DNA from: an uncultured Aquimarina sp.
GTDB lineage: Bacteria; Bacteroidota; Bacteroidia; Flavobacteriales; Flavobacteriaceae
Length of the DNA: 64,000 bases
Assembly (NCBI GenBank): GCA_947498785.1
Contig: CANMLS010000002.1
Span: forward strand, 1 to 64,000
Direction: 5' to 3'
Part shown: positions 30,988 to 40,112 of the stretch, one piece after another
Layout of the letters: each line of letters opens with the position of its first letter
Position numbering within the stretch: the stretch's first letter is position 1
Notes under the pieces: generated by a model
Told to the model about the DNA's origin: nothing
What the model saw: only the letters and a program-made list of their open reading frames with translations
Databases searched by the model: none
Made by a program: the position numbers and the translations under genes

Positions 30988-31248
30988 ATCTGTGTCCATC
31001 TTTTTGTAGGAAAAAAAGAGTTTTTTTCTATTCAGATTTGAGAAATATCATCATTTTATCAACAAAATTGTGTTTTTTTTGTGAATTATTATTGAGTATT
31101 AAGACTTGTTTTTAGTCGGTTAAAGTACTCGGTTTGACGTTTAAGTGTAAATTTTTGAGATTTTTGTGTGAATTTTAATGCTTTTTAAGCTTGATTTTTT
31201 GTGTAAAATACTGTTTTTCAGTATTATAATAAATTTAACAGCTTGTTC

Positions 31249-31278
31249 TTGTATGTTTTGAAAAAAGTTGTATATTTG
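31249..31278 (+). promoter_or_regulatory. Consensus promoter of the lysozyme-like protein gene
   Basis: TTG (31249-31251), a 19-base spacer and TATATTTG (31271-31278) match the Bacteroidota promoter perfectly. It gives a leader of about 55 bases to the ATG at 31339 and excludes the earlier in-frame start near 31243. Confidence 0.85.
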
Positions 31279-31338
31279 CACGGCAAAAATTTAAGTAGAG
31301 GGGACCATTTTTTTAATGGCTACTTAGAAATTTTTTAT

Positions 31339-31983
31339 ATGATAAAGAGGATAATAGGATTATCTATATTACTTACAATTGGAGGGGCGCTTTTGTTGAG
31401 TTTTACAACAAAAGAAAGGGTAGATCTTAGCTCTTATAGTACAGCTGGTTTGGATTTGTACTATATCGCACCTAATTTTAATGAAATCGAATATGATGAT
31501 ACATATTTTTCTCCTGAATTGGGGAGATCTTATGTAGGATTTAAAGAAGCTGTTGCTTTTAAGGAGTCTCGAGGTAGCTACGATGTGGTGAATCAGTTCG
31601 GTTATATGGGAAAGTATCAATTTGGTAAGGGTACATTGGCTTTGATTGGTCTTGGTAATGTGTCAAAAAATCAGTTTCTTAATAGTTCACAACTTCAAGA
31701 AAAAGCTTTCTATGCAAATCTTTCTAGAAATAAATGGGTTTTGCGTCGAGATATTAAGTGGTTTGTTGGTAAGAGGATGAATGGTGTTGAGGTCACAGAG
31801 TCGGGAATTCTTGCTGCTGCTCATTTGGCTGGGCCTGGTGCTGTAAAAAAATATTTACGTACAGGAGGTGTAGAGGGGTTTGCAGATGCATTTGGTACCA
31901 CTATTCGGTATTATATGAAACGATTTGGTGGGTATGATATGTCTTTTGTTGAAGCTAATAAAAAAGCGAAAGCTGTAATGTAG
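31339..31983 (+). CDS. Lysozyme-like cell-wall protein
   Basis: 214 residues from the ATG at 31339, with a short N-terminal signal/anchor (MIKRIIGLSILLTIGG) and a lysozyme-fold segment: KESRGSYDVVNQFGYMGKYQFG, holding a candidate catalytic Glu, then the GILAAAHLAGPGAVKKYL helix. It sits behind mltG and is likely an exported peptidoglycan hydrolase or binding protein. It ends 10 bases from the convergent RsmI-like gene. Confidence 0.78.
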   Translation: MIKRIIGLSILLTIGGALLLSFTTKERVDLSSYSTAGLDLYYIAPNFNEIEYDDTYFSPELGRSYVGFKEAVAFKESRGSYDVVNQFGYMGKYQFGKGTLALIGLGNVSKNQFLNSSQLQEKAFYANLSRNKWVLRRDIKWFVGKRMNGVEVTESGILAAAHLAGPGAVKKYLRTGGVEGFADAFGTTIRYYMKRFGGYDMSFVEANKKAKAVM

Positions 31984-31993
31984 TTATTTGTTT

Positions 31994-32722
31994 TTACTCT
32001 TTTTGTATTATGTATATCGTAGGTCTTTTATGTAGATCTATCTCTTCTTTTTTCCATTCTTCAACGGTTTTTGTGGAAATAAATTCTGAGGTTAGGGTAA
32101 TATCGCATGCGATGCATAATCGTGTATTAGGGTGTAGTATGGATATTAAGTCAGCAAACATTTTATCATTTCTATAGGGGGTTTCTATAAATATTTGTGC
32201 CTGTTTTTTTTCCAACGAGATTTTTTCCAAATGTTTGATGGTAGATTTTCTTTCGCTTTTGTCGATGGGTAAGTATCCGTTGAATGTAAAATTTTGTCCA
32301 TTCATCCCACTGCTCATCATTGCCAATAGTATAGATGATGGTCCAACAAGCGGGGTTACGGGGATACCTTTTTCGTGAGCTATTTTTACGACTTCAGCTC
32401 CAGGATCTGCAATACCAGGGCAGCCTGCATCTGATAATAAACCTATGGATTCTCCATTAAGGCAAGGGTTGAGGTAACTTGGGATTTCTGAGGCGTCTGT
32501 ATATTTGTTAACAGAGTGTATAACCAGCGAACGTTGGGATTTACTGGGGCTTACTTTTTTTATGAATCTTCTTGCTGGTTTTTCATTTTCAACAATGTAA
32601 TGATTCACTTGTTCTAGAACCTTTTTGATTGATATTGGAAGAACTTCTAGGGGTACATCATCTCCCAATCTAGTTGGGATTAAATATAATTTTCCTTTGG
32701 GATCTAGGGGTTTAAACTCCAT
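31994..32722 (-). CDS. SAM-dependent methyltransferase, RsmI-like (tetrapyrrole methylase fold)
   Basis: 242 residues. The GLLSDAGCPGIADPGA and TPLVGPSSILLA motifs are typical of the tetrapyrrole-methylase fold used by RsmI, which methylates the 2'-O of C1402 in 16S rRNA. The N-terminus (KGKLYLIPTRLGDD) differs from canonical RsmI, and Bacteroidota carry a second member of this family, so the exact substrate is uncertain. Confidence 0.88.
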   Translation of the reverse strand: MEFKPLDPKGKLYLIPTRLGDDVPLEVLPISIKKVLEQVNHYIVENEKPARRFIKKVSPSKSQRSLVIHSVNKYTDASEIPSYLNPCLNGESIGLLSDAGCPGIADPGAEVVKIAHEKGIPVTPLVGPSSILLAMMSSGMNGQNFTFNGYLPIDKSERKSTIKHLEKISLEKKQAQIFIETPYRNDKMFADLISILHPNTRLCIACDITLTSEFISTKTVEEWKKEEIDLHKRPTIYIIQKE

Positions 32723-32935
32723 AGGTGTATAAATGATTTTGGTTAGGGTGCTTTGGTGTTTGAAGCATCTGGTTTTTGTATCTATTTTATTGATTGTATA
32801 CTAAAATAATATTATTTTTTTATTGTTGTTGATTATAATGTTATTATTTATTGTTTATGAGTTTGCTTTTGTGAAAGCAAGTATTGTAATGCTTTTATGA
32901 TGATGATGTTAAGGGGTGATAGGAGGTAGGCGTTT

Positions 32936-33400
32936 TTAATTGTTTTTTTTGAGTTTTAAAACAATGTTTTTGCAAGCTCTGTCAAGCATTTGAAAAACAT
33001 CTTCAAAACCTTGTTCACTACCATAATATGGGTCTGGAACATCGAGATTTTTATCTGGATAAAGCTCATTGAGAATGTGATTCACCTTGATTTTGTCGTC
33101 TGTGTTATTGGTGAGTTTGATTATGTTTTGGTAATTAGAGTCGTCCATTACATAAATATAGTCATAAACCTTAAAATCACTTAGCTTAAATTGAGTAGCA
33201 CGTTGACTTGAGATGTCTATTCCGTATTTTTTTGCAATATCAATAGATCTGGTATCTGGCTTATTGCCGATATGGTAACTACTTGTACCACACGACTCAA
33301 TGATGTATTGGCTTGAGTTAAGTTTTGATTTTAGAATTCCTTCTGCTAGAGGTGATCTACAGATGTTTCCTAGGCATACCATTAAAATCTTAACTTTCAT
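32936..33400 (-). CDS. Low-molecular-weight protein tyrosine phosphatase
   Basis: 154 residues with the P-loop VCLGNICRSPLAEG near the N-terminus (Cys and Arg of C-x5-R) and the general-acid loop PDPYYG near the C-terminus, both intact. It removes phosphate from tyrosine residues or arginine phosphate in related proteins. It lies 65 bases behind dnaA in the same direction. Confidence 0.93.
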   Translation of the reverse strand: MKVKILMVCLGNICRSPLAEGILKSKLNSSQYIIESCGTSSYHIGNKPDTRSIDIAKKYGIDISSQRATQFKLSDFKVYDYIYVMDDSNYQNIIKLTNNTDDKIKVNHILNELYPDKNLDVPDPYYGSEQGFEDVFQMLDRACKNIVLKLKKNN

Positions 33401-33464
33401 GTATTTGAGTGTTCAGAGCAAGTGATATTTGCTTGCTTTTAATGTTTTGGTAGTGTTCAATACT

Positions 33465-34892
33465 TTATAGAGTGAGTTTTTTTCCTAAGTCTTCTACGTA
33501 TTTTCTGAATTGTTTATCTGTAGATGATAAGTTGTCTACAGTTTTACATGCATGAAGAACTGTTGCGTGGTCTCTCTTGCCAATTTGTGTTCCGATACTT
33601 GCTAGAGAAGCTTTGGTTAGCTTTTTAGCAAAAAACATAGCTAATTGACGTGCTTGAACAATGTGACGTTTACGAGTTTTGGATTGAAGGGTTTCTACAT
33701 CCATTTGGAAATAATCACTGACGACTTTTTGGATATAGTCGATAGAGACTTCACGTTTTGTGTTTTTTACGTAATTGTCTACTATAGTTTTAGCTAAATC
33801 TATAGTAATGTCTTTTTTGTTGAAAGAAGAATGAGCGATCAATGAGATGATAGCACCTTCTAATTCTCTTATATTGGTTTTTATGTTATTAGCAAGAAAC
33901 TCAACTATCTCTTCAGGCATTTCTACGCCATCACGATATAATTTGTTTTTGATAATAGAAATTCTGGTTTCAAAGTCTGGTTGATGTAATTCAGCAGATA
34001 ATCCCCACTTAAAACGTGATAATAATCGTTGTTCTATGTCCTGCATGTCTACAGGAGCTTTGTCACTTGTTAGGATTACCTGTTTGCCATTTTGGTGTAA
34101 ATGGTTGAATATGTGAAAAAATACATCTTGAGTTCCAGCTTTCCCAGATAAAAGTTGAATATCATCAACAATGAGTACGTCAATTATTTGATAAAAATGA
34201 ATAAAATCATTTCTATTGTTCTTTTTTACAGATTCAATATATTGTTGAGTGAACTTTTCAGCTGATATGTATAAGACAGTTTTCTCTGGGTAATTATCTT
34301 TAATATTAACACCGATAGCGTGAGCTAAATGTGTTTTACCTAGGCCTACTCCTCCAAAAATAAGCAATGGATTGAAAGAAGTTCCTCCAGGTTTATTGGC
34401 TACGGCCATACCTGCAGAACGTGCTAATCGATTAGAATCTCCTTCTAAGAAATTTTCAAAGTTGTAACTAGGATTTAGTTGAGATTCGATTTTAACATTT
34501 CTTATCCCAGGAATAACAAACGGATTTTTGAGTTCGGGATTTTTGCTTTTAATTGGAACGTCAACTTCTTGTGAGTTTACCGGAGTGCGATTTGCACTAG
34601 GTATTTTTTCTGTAAACGGTTTTTTATTACCGTAGGTGTTTTCCATTTTGATTACATAAACCAACTTTGCACTTTCTCCTAATTCTCGAGTTAGTGAAAC
34701 TTTAAGAAGGTTTACATAATGTTCTTCTAACCATTCATAGAAAAATTTACTAGGAACCTGTATGCTCAGAGCGCTATCTGTAAGTTTTACAGCTTTGATC
34801 GGCTCAAACCAAGTTTTAAAAGCTTGGGGTGTAATGTTGTCTTCTATAAAAGACAGGCAATTATCCCAAACTGATTGCGCGGTTACATTCAT
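33465..34892 (-). CDS. dnaA: Chromosomal replication initiator protein
   Basis: 475 residues with domain I (1-85), a linker, AAA+ domain with Walker A GGVGLGKTHLA (about 175-185) and Walker B VLIVDDIQLL, and the C-terminal DnaA-box-binding helix-turn-helix with ASIGTQIGKRDHATVLHAC. It binds and melts oriC. I found no cluster of DnaA boxes in the 199-base AT-rich spacer upstream, so oriC may be elsewhere. Confidence 0.98.
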   Translation of the reverse strand: MNVTAQSVWDNCLSFIEDNITPQAFKTWFEPIKAVKLTDSALSIQVPSKFFYEWLEEHYVNLLKVSLTRELGESAKLVYVIKMENTYGNKKPFTEKIPSANRTPVNSQEVDVPIKSKNPELKNPFVIPGIRNVKIESQLNPSYNFENFLEGDSNRLARSAGMAVANKPGGTSFNPLLIFGGVGLGKTHLAHAIGVNIKDNYPEKTVLYISAEKFTQQYIESVKKNNRNDFIHFYQIIDVLIVDDIQLLSGKAGTQDVFFHIFNHLHQNGKQVILTSDKAPVDMQDIEQRLLSRFKWGLSAELHQPDFETRISIIKNKLYRDGVEMPEEIVEFLANNIKTNIRELEGAIISLIAHSSFNKKDITIDLAKTIVDNYVKNTKREVSIDYIQKVVSDYFQMDVETLQSKTRKRHIVQARQLAMFFAKKLTKASLASIGTQIGKRDHATVLHACKTVDNLSSTDKQFRKYVEDLGKKLTL

Positions 34893-35091
34893 TCTTACTG
34901 GTTAGGTTTACTTTTTTAATTGTTAAGATACTAAAAAGAAATTGTTGAAAAACTCCTTACTGTTTTTGCATGACAAATATGTGAACAAAAAATGTAAAAA
35001 AAAAACGATTTAGGGGTTGAATATTAATTATTTTTTTCGCATAATTTATAGTACTACTTTTTGCGTTAATATTAATTTTTGATAAAAAAAC

Positions 35092-35496
35092 ATGCAAATC
35101 ATTTCAAAAACTGCATTAAAAGTGCGATATGCTGAAACAGATCAAATGGGGATGGTACACCACGGGAACTATGCACAGTACTTAGAGTTAGCTCGAATTG
35201 ATTGGTTGTTGCAGTTAGGGATTTCATATAAATCAATGGAAGAAAATGGTATTATACTTCCTGTGTTTACATTAGATTTTAAATTTAAAAAACCAGCTTT
35301 CTTTGATGATAGTTTAATTGTTAAAACTTCATTGAGGAAAATTCCTACTGCAAAAATTATTTTTGACTATGAAATTTACAATCAAAATCATGAATTACTA
35401 ACAATTGCGTCTACAACTTTGGTCTTTGTTAATGATAAAACTAGAAAACCTACTTCATGTCCTCCCTATTTACTTGATAAAATAAAAAACAATTAA
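35092..35496 (+). CDS. Acyl-CoA thioesterase, YbgC/4HBT hot-dog fold
   Basis: 134 residues with the family motif RYAETDQMGMVHHGNYAQYL, including the catalytic Asp and the following active-site helix. It hydrolyses acyl-CoA thioesters. It is divergent from dnaA and its stop codon overlaps that of the convergent YigZ gene by 4 bases. Confidence 0.92.
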   Translation: MQIISKTALKVRYAETDQMGMVHHGNYAQYLELARIDWLLQLGISYKSMEENGIILPVFTLDFKFKKPAFFDDSLIVKTSLRKIPTAKIIFDYEIYNQNHELLTIASTTLVFVNDKTRKPTSCPPYLLDKIKNN

Positions 35497-36134
35497 CCTT
35501 CTATTCTTTTAATTTGTACCTCATACAACGAGGAGAAAATGTCTTTTATTTTATCTGCTATCTTTTTTCTTACAGAAATATAAATTTTACAATCAAGTTC
35601 TAGCTCTTGTTTGTTGATTGTTAGCTTGTTTTCTTTTATGATACGCATAACTTTATTCATGTCTTTATATTGAAAAGCTATAACATAATAGATATCGATA
35701 GTTTTTTCTATAATGTGAGATGCTTGTAGTGCTAATTGAGCAGTAGTTCTATAGGCATTAATTAACCCACCTACACCCAGTTTTACCCCGCCAAAATAGC
35801 GTACCACTACGATTAACATATTTGTAACCTCAAATGATTGAATTTGCCCATATATAGGTTGTCCGGCAGAATTAGTGGGCTCGCCATCATCGTTAGAACG
35901 ATATCTTGGGTTTTCTGTGCCAATTTGCCAGGCATAACACCAATGTCGTGCAGAGTGATGTTGTTTTTTAAGGAGTTCCAGAATTTGCTTTGCGTCCTCT
36001 TCGAACATAATAGGGAATGTATATCCAAAAAATTTGCTGTTTCGATCTTTGAAAAGTACTTCTTCTCCTGCTGTATCAATCGTTTTGTAGGTGTCGTTTA
36101 TATCCAATTTGATCTTGCTATATAGAAAAAGCAA
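35493..36134 (-). CDS. YigZ/IMPACT family protein
   Basis: 213 residues. The UPF0029/IMPACT core is clear: HWCYAWQIG, SNDDGEPTNSAGQPIYGQI and VVRYFGGVKLGVGGLINAYR, then a C-terminal DUF1949-like domain. Homologues modulate translation factors or bind nucleic acid; the function in bacteria is not settled. It is the last gene of the ribD operon, starting 17 bases inside the EamA gene. Confidence 0.92.
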   Translation of the reverse strand: MLFLYSKIKLDINDTYKTIDTAGEEVLFKDRNSKFFGYTFPIMFEEDAKQILELLKKQHHSARHWCYAWQIGTENPRYRSNDDGEPTNSAGQPIYGQIQSFEVTNMLIVVVRYFGGVKLGVGGLINAYRTTAQLALQASHIIEKTIDIYYVIAFQYKDMNKVMRIIKENKLTINKQELELDCKIYISVRKKIADKIKDIFSSLYEVQIKRIEG

Positions 36135-36987
36135 CTAAAATAATACTTAAAATTGCTAAAAAGATTCCAATCCAGTTTTTTAAAATTAATTTTTCTCTAA
36201 AAAATAAAATTCCGGCAATTGTTGAAACTAATAAAACAGCAACATTGTTAATAGTGAATACCGTAGAGCTATCCAAGCTATCATGGCGCAATGCTTTTAT
36301 CAAAAAATAAATCGAAAAATAGTTCGGTATCCCTAATCCTATTCCGGCAATAATATTTTTAATTGAAATATTAAGTGTACCAGCTATGGCTTTATATAGT
36401 AGTGTTAATACTCCAATAATCGCTGCAAATCCAAAAATGGTTGCAGAAAAGACAGGAACATCATTTTGAGCTACATAATGTGTTTCTAAAAATTTTAGGC
36501 TAGTATCTATAATACCGCTTCCAATAAAAACGAGTAATGGAAAAATTAGATTTTTTCTTGTTAAAGATACTCCATTTACAGTTTTTGTAGAGGTTAAATA
36601 TACGGCCAAGAGAGCGATTAAGATTCCGATTATTTTTAGAATACCAGTGCTCTCCTGATAGGCTATAATACCAAATACAATAGGTATGGCCAAACTCATT
36701 TTGGTGGCAACAGCCGCAACAGAGAGTCCGTTCCTTTGTGTTGTGATAGCCATGAGGTTGAATACAGAGATAAAAATAATGCCTAATATCATTGCTCCAT
36801 AAAACCATCCTTCCTTTGATATTGTAACTATGTTCAAAGGTTTTGAATATGCCATAATTCCTGAAAAACAAGCGACCACATAATTTATAATAATCGCTTG
36901 TAAAGTGTCAACATTGTACTTAGAGAATAGTTTGAATATTACAAAAATCAAGCTGGATGCTAATACACTTAAAATTAAATAAATCAA
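36118..36987 (-). CDS. DMT/EamA family transporter, ten membrane segments
   Basis: 289 residues, nearly all hydrophobic, arranged as two five-helix EamA-type halves. Substrate unknown. The start overlaps the end of the HAD gene in an ATGA junction, so it belongs to the ribD-HAD-EamA-YigZ operon. Confidence 0.88.
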   Translation of the reverse strand: MIYLILSVLASSLIFVIFKLFSKYNVDTLQAIIINYVVACFSGIMAYSKPLNIVTISKEGWFYGAMILGIIFISVFNLMAITTQRNGLSVAAVATKMSLAIPIVFGIIAYQESTGILKIIGILIALLAVYLTSTKTVNGVSLTRKNLIFPLLVFIGSGIIDTSLKFLETHYVAQNDVPVFSATIFGFAAIIGVLTLLYKAIAGTLNISIKNIIAGIGLGIPNYFSIYFLIKALRHDSLDSSTVFTINNVAVLLVSTIAGILFFREKLILKNWIGIFLAILSIILVAFSI

Positions 36988-37589
36988 AATAGATTGGATT
37001 TTATAGTAAATAAATTTGCTATGTCATCATTTTTTGGATTGTTATTCCAAACACGGATTCCCATTTTTTTAGCAGCATTAGTATTTTCCTTGGTGTCATC
37101 TATAAATAATGTTTCTAAAGGATTCAATTGATGTTGCTTCAAAACGAATTCAAAAATAGAAACTTCTGGTTTTCTTAGACCAATTTCGTGTGATAGATAA
37201 AAATAATCAAAACAAGATTTAAATATATTGTAAAATGGTACGTGTTTTTTAACCCAGTTAATGTGTAGTTCATTTGTATTGCTCAACAAGATCAATGTGT
37301 ATTTTTTGGTGATAGCTAGATCCTTTATAAATTGTAACCGATGTTCTGGAAAATCAAGTAAAATAGAATTCCAAGCATTAATGATTTCTTTTTCTGTTGC
37401 TTTAGTGAGTATTTTTTGAAAGGCATTAACGCATTCTGATGTAGATATTTTTCCTGTTTCGTATGGGATATTGATTTCTTGTATTTGTGGAGGAGAGATT
37501 TTGCCTAAGAGCGAAAGTTCTTTTTGTATGGCAGGTTTGTCTAGATTGATAAAGACATCTCCAAAGTCAAAAATTATAGTCTTAATCAT
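36984..37589 (-). CDS. HAD-superfamily phosphatase
   Basis: 201 residues with HAD motif I DFGDVFINLD, motif II in ILLSNTNE, motif III Lys in GLRKPE, and motif IV FIDDTKENTNAA, i.e. a YihX-type subfamily IA hydrolase. Given its coupling with ribD (8-base overlap) it is a candidate for the pyrimidine-phosphate dephosphorylation step of riboflavin synthesis, which is an inference from position. Confidence 0.9.
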   Translation of the reverse strand: MIKTIIFDFGDVFINLDKPAIQKELSLLGKISPPQIQEINIPYETGKISTSECVNAFQKILTKATEKEIINAWNSILLDFPEHRLQFIKDLAITKKYTLILLSNTNELHINWVKKHVPFYNIFKSCFDYFYLSHEIGLRKPEVSIFEFVLKQHQLNPLETLFIDDTKENTNAAKKMGIRVWNNNPKNDDIANLFTIKSNLF

Positions 37590-38625
37590 TATAGTATGTC
37601 CTTAAAGTGTCATTTCCTATTTTGGTTTCAGATGTTATATGTTCATTGAGTATAGGGCTTTTTATTCCAGAATCGAAGGTAGTGTTCCCTGTAAAAACTC
37701 TTGCTTCATCCCAGAGTTTGCTATCAATAAATGATTGAATAGTAAAAGCGCCTCCTTCAATGATTGTTGATTGTATATTGTGCTGATAAAGGATATCACA
37801 TATTTCTTTTGTTATTGAGTCTTTCGAATCGATGATTTCATGAATGAGATGATGATTATTTTCCTTTTTAAATTGTTCAGAAGTGATTATAATGGTTTTT
37901 GCCGTTTGATCTAATACAGAAGAATCAGTAGGTGTTTTTCCAGATCTATCTATGACCACTCTTGTGGGATCTATACCTGACCAATGTCTTATTGTAAGTT
38001 TTGGGTTATCTTTTATTACGGTTTGATTGCCTACCAAAATAGCTTGTTCTTCTGCTCTCCATTTGTGTACCAATTGCCTAGAATATGGATTAGTGATCCA
38101 TACAGGTTCTCTTTTGTTGGTTAGAGTAGGAGCTATGTAACCATTTTTAGTTTCTGCCCATTTTAATATGATGTAAGGGCGTTTTTTATTGTGAAAAGTA
38201 AAGAAACGTTTATTTAGTTCTAGACACTCTTTTTCTAGAATACCCACAATTACATCGCAATCTGCATTCATTAATTTTTTGATTCCAGCACCAGATACTT
38301 TAGCAAAAGTGTCTATAGTTCCAATAACTACCTTTTTAATTCCTTTTTTGATAATAAGATCACTGCAGGGAGGAGTTTTTCCATAATGACTGCATGGCTC
38401 AAGACTTACATAAATTGTAGCATCTTTTAAGAGGGAGGGGTTCTGTACAGAAGCAATAGCATTTACCTCGGCATGTGGTCTTCCTGATTGATAATGCCAT
38501 CCTTCGCCTATAATCATATCATTGTGTACAATAACGCTTCCTACCAAGGGATTAGGGTAGGTTGTTCCCAGCCCATTTTTGGCTAACTGGATACATCGTC
38601 TTATATAGTTTTCGTGTTTTGTCAC
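37582..38625 (-). CDS. ribD: Bifunctional riboflavin biosynthesis deaminase/reductase
   Basis: 347 residues. The N-terminal deaminase has the zinc motif HAEVNAI with PCSHYGKTPPCSD; the C-terminal reductase (from about 150) carries the ILKWAETKNG and VGNQTVIKDNPKLTIR motifs. The two domains catalyse consecutive steps from the GTP-derived pyrimidine in riboflavin synthesis. First gene of the overlapping four-gene operon. Confidence 0.96.
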   Translation of the reverse strand: MTKHENYIRRCIQLAKNGLGTTYPNPLVGSVIVHNDMIIGEGWHYQSGRPHAEVNAIASVQNPSLLKDATIYVSLEPCSHYGKTPPCSDLIIKKGIKKVVIGTIDTFAKVSGAGIKKLMNADCDVIVGILEKECLELNKRFFTFHNKKRPYIILKWAETKNGYIAPTLTNKREPVWITNPYSRQLVHKWRAEEQAILVGNQTVIKDNPKLTIRHWSGIDPTRVVIDRSGKTPTDSSVLDQTAKTIIITSEQFKKENNHHLIHEIIDSKDSITKEICDILYQHNIQSTIIEGGAFTIQSFIDSKLWDEARVFTGNTTFDSGIKSPILNEHITSETKIGNDTLRTYYND

Positions 38626-39018
38626 TTTTACAATTCACAAAAATAAATAAAACTATGCGTTTTGAAACCTTTTGAGACTAGTTAATAGTGATGTTTTGTG
38701 AAATTATCTTTTAAGATCGAAAACGTATTTAATACGTTCTTTGTTTTGGTCTTTTTCTGGATTCCACTTGACGCGAACTATTTGAGTTTTTTTGGAAGGT
38801 TTTTTTATTAATTCCAATAGAAGTTTTGCCTTGAAGTTGAAAATATTTAAAAAGTTTCTTTCTTTATTAGAGTATTTTTATGATTTTAGGCTCGTCCTTA
38901 CTCAATTTTATTGTGTTAAATGCAAGTTGTGTTGCAAAGCGTGATTGTTATAAAATAGAGTATTCAAAAAGGAACACTGTTTCTCGTCAAAAAAGATGTT
39001 TTCGGATAGAAGATATTT
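38626..39018. other. Intergenic region upstream of ribD, with possible gene remnant
   Basis: 393 bases without a confident gene. On the minus strand a 58-codon open frame (38704-38877) has protein-like composition and ends VRVKWNPEKDQNKERIKYVF plus five residues, but has no ATG; the only alternative is an internal TTG giving 37 residues. On the plus strand a 49-codon ATG frame (38880-39029) overlaps the end of the LEA14-like gene and looks accidental. No promoter consensus for ribD was found. Confidence 0.4.
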
Positions 39019-39480
39019 TTATTTTATAGAAATGTCTTGAGTCTTATCAATAGAATATGGATAAGAGAAATTTCCTAAATGATATCTTATTATTCCTTTG
39101 TATTGAATAGAAAGAGAATCGGTTTGTATTACTTTTAGGAGACTACCAAGAATATTATTTTTATTTTCATTATATACTTTAGAAAGAGAAACGGTGCCTT
39201 CTAAAGGTATAGTAAATTCATTTTTTGAAGGCACATCAAATTCTTGTGCAGAAATTGTACCTACATCTATATTATCAACAATAATGTGGACATTCTCAAT
39301 AGAAAGCTTCCCTTTTAGGTGGTTAGGGTTGTTGAAAACAGCATCTGCTTTAAGGGTTATATTGCGTAAACCAACATTTTTAACCATAATATTATCAACG
39401 TATTTGAATTTTGGTTGTTTAGAAATAGAACAGCATGTAATGCTAATAATTATTGTTGATAATAATAGGAATTTCTTCAT
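39019..39480 (-). CDS. LEA14-like (LEA type 2) lipoprotein
   Basis: 153 residues with a lipoprotein signal (SITCC, Cys at about 16-17) and a single LEA2/WHy-type beta domain: MVKNVGLRNITLKADAVFNN and a matching second half EFTIPLEGTVSLSKVY. Such domains are found in desiccation-type proteins and bacterial lipoproteins. Function is unknown; single gene facing left. Confidence 0.8.
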   Translation of the reverse strand: MKKFLLLSTIIISITCCSISKQPKFKYVDNIMVKNVGLRNITLKADAVFNNPNHLKGKLSIENVHIIVDNIDVGTISAQEFDVPSKNEFTIPLEGTVSLSKVYNENKNNILGSLLKVIQTDSLSIQYKGIIRYHLGNFSYPYSIDKTQDISIK

Positions 39481-39604
39481 TGATTCATGATTAGATTTAA
39501 CGTATATTTCAATATGCTTTAATGGCTTGTTTTTTTATGTAAAACAAGGGTTTAAAGAATGTTTTGTAAATTAATGATAACGTAAAAGTAGTATTTATAA
39601 TATA

Positions 39605-40093
39605 ATGAGTAATATCAAAATCCGTCCTGTACAACCAAAAGATAATAAAGCATTAGCAAATTTGATACGAAGTGTTTTGGTTGAAATGGGGGTGCCAAAA
39701 GTGGGTACAGCTTATGAGGATGAATCTTTGGATAAGATGTATGATGCATATAGTCATTCTAGAATGCAATATTATGCAGTAGAAAAAAAGGGTGAAATAG
39801 TTGGAGGGGCTGGTATAGCACCTCTACAAGGAGAAACTTCTGATGATATCTGTGAATTACAAAAAATGTATTTCTTGCCAGTGACAAGAGGGAAAGGAAT
39901 CGGATATCAGTTGATAGAGAAGTGTTTGAGTTTTGCAAAAGAACAAGGATATACTAAATGCTATTTAGAAACGATGCCGTATATGAAAGCTGCTAGGAAA
40001 TTATATCACAAAGTTGGCTTTGTGTCATTAGAAAAACCAATTGGAAATACAGGGCATTATAGTTGTCAGGCATGGATGATAAAAGAATTATAA
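39605..40093 (+). CDS. GNAT family N-acetyltransferase
   Basis: 162 residues with the acetyl-CoA loop LPVTRGKGIGYQLIEKCL and the C-terminal ARKLYHKVGF motif. Acceptor unknown. It is followed after 19 bases by prmC, so the two probably share a transcript. Confidence 0.9.
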   Translation: MSNIKIRPVQPKDNKALANLIRSVLVEMGVPKVGTAYEDESLDKMYDAYSHSRMQYYAVEKKGEIVGGAGIAPLQGETSDDICELQKMYFLPVTRGKGIGYQLIEKCLSFAKEQGYTKCYLETMPYMKAARKLYHKVGFVSLEKPIGNTGHYSCQAWMIKEL

Positions 40094-40112
40094 ACTTAAA
40101 AAAAACTTCAAG

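Noticed and set aside
34893..35091. Replication origin next to dnaA
   Set aside because: No cluster of DnaA boxes could be found, so I do not annotate oriC, though the spacer is AT-rich.
38880..39029. Plus-strand ATG frame of 49 codons with a Cys-containing N-terminus resembling a lipobox
   Set aside because: It overlaps the end of the LEA14-like gene, lacks a basic N-terminus and has an imperfect lipobox.
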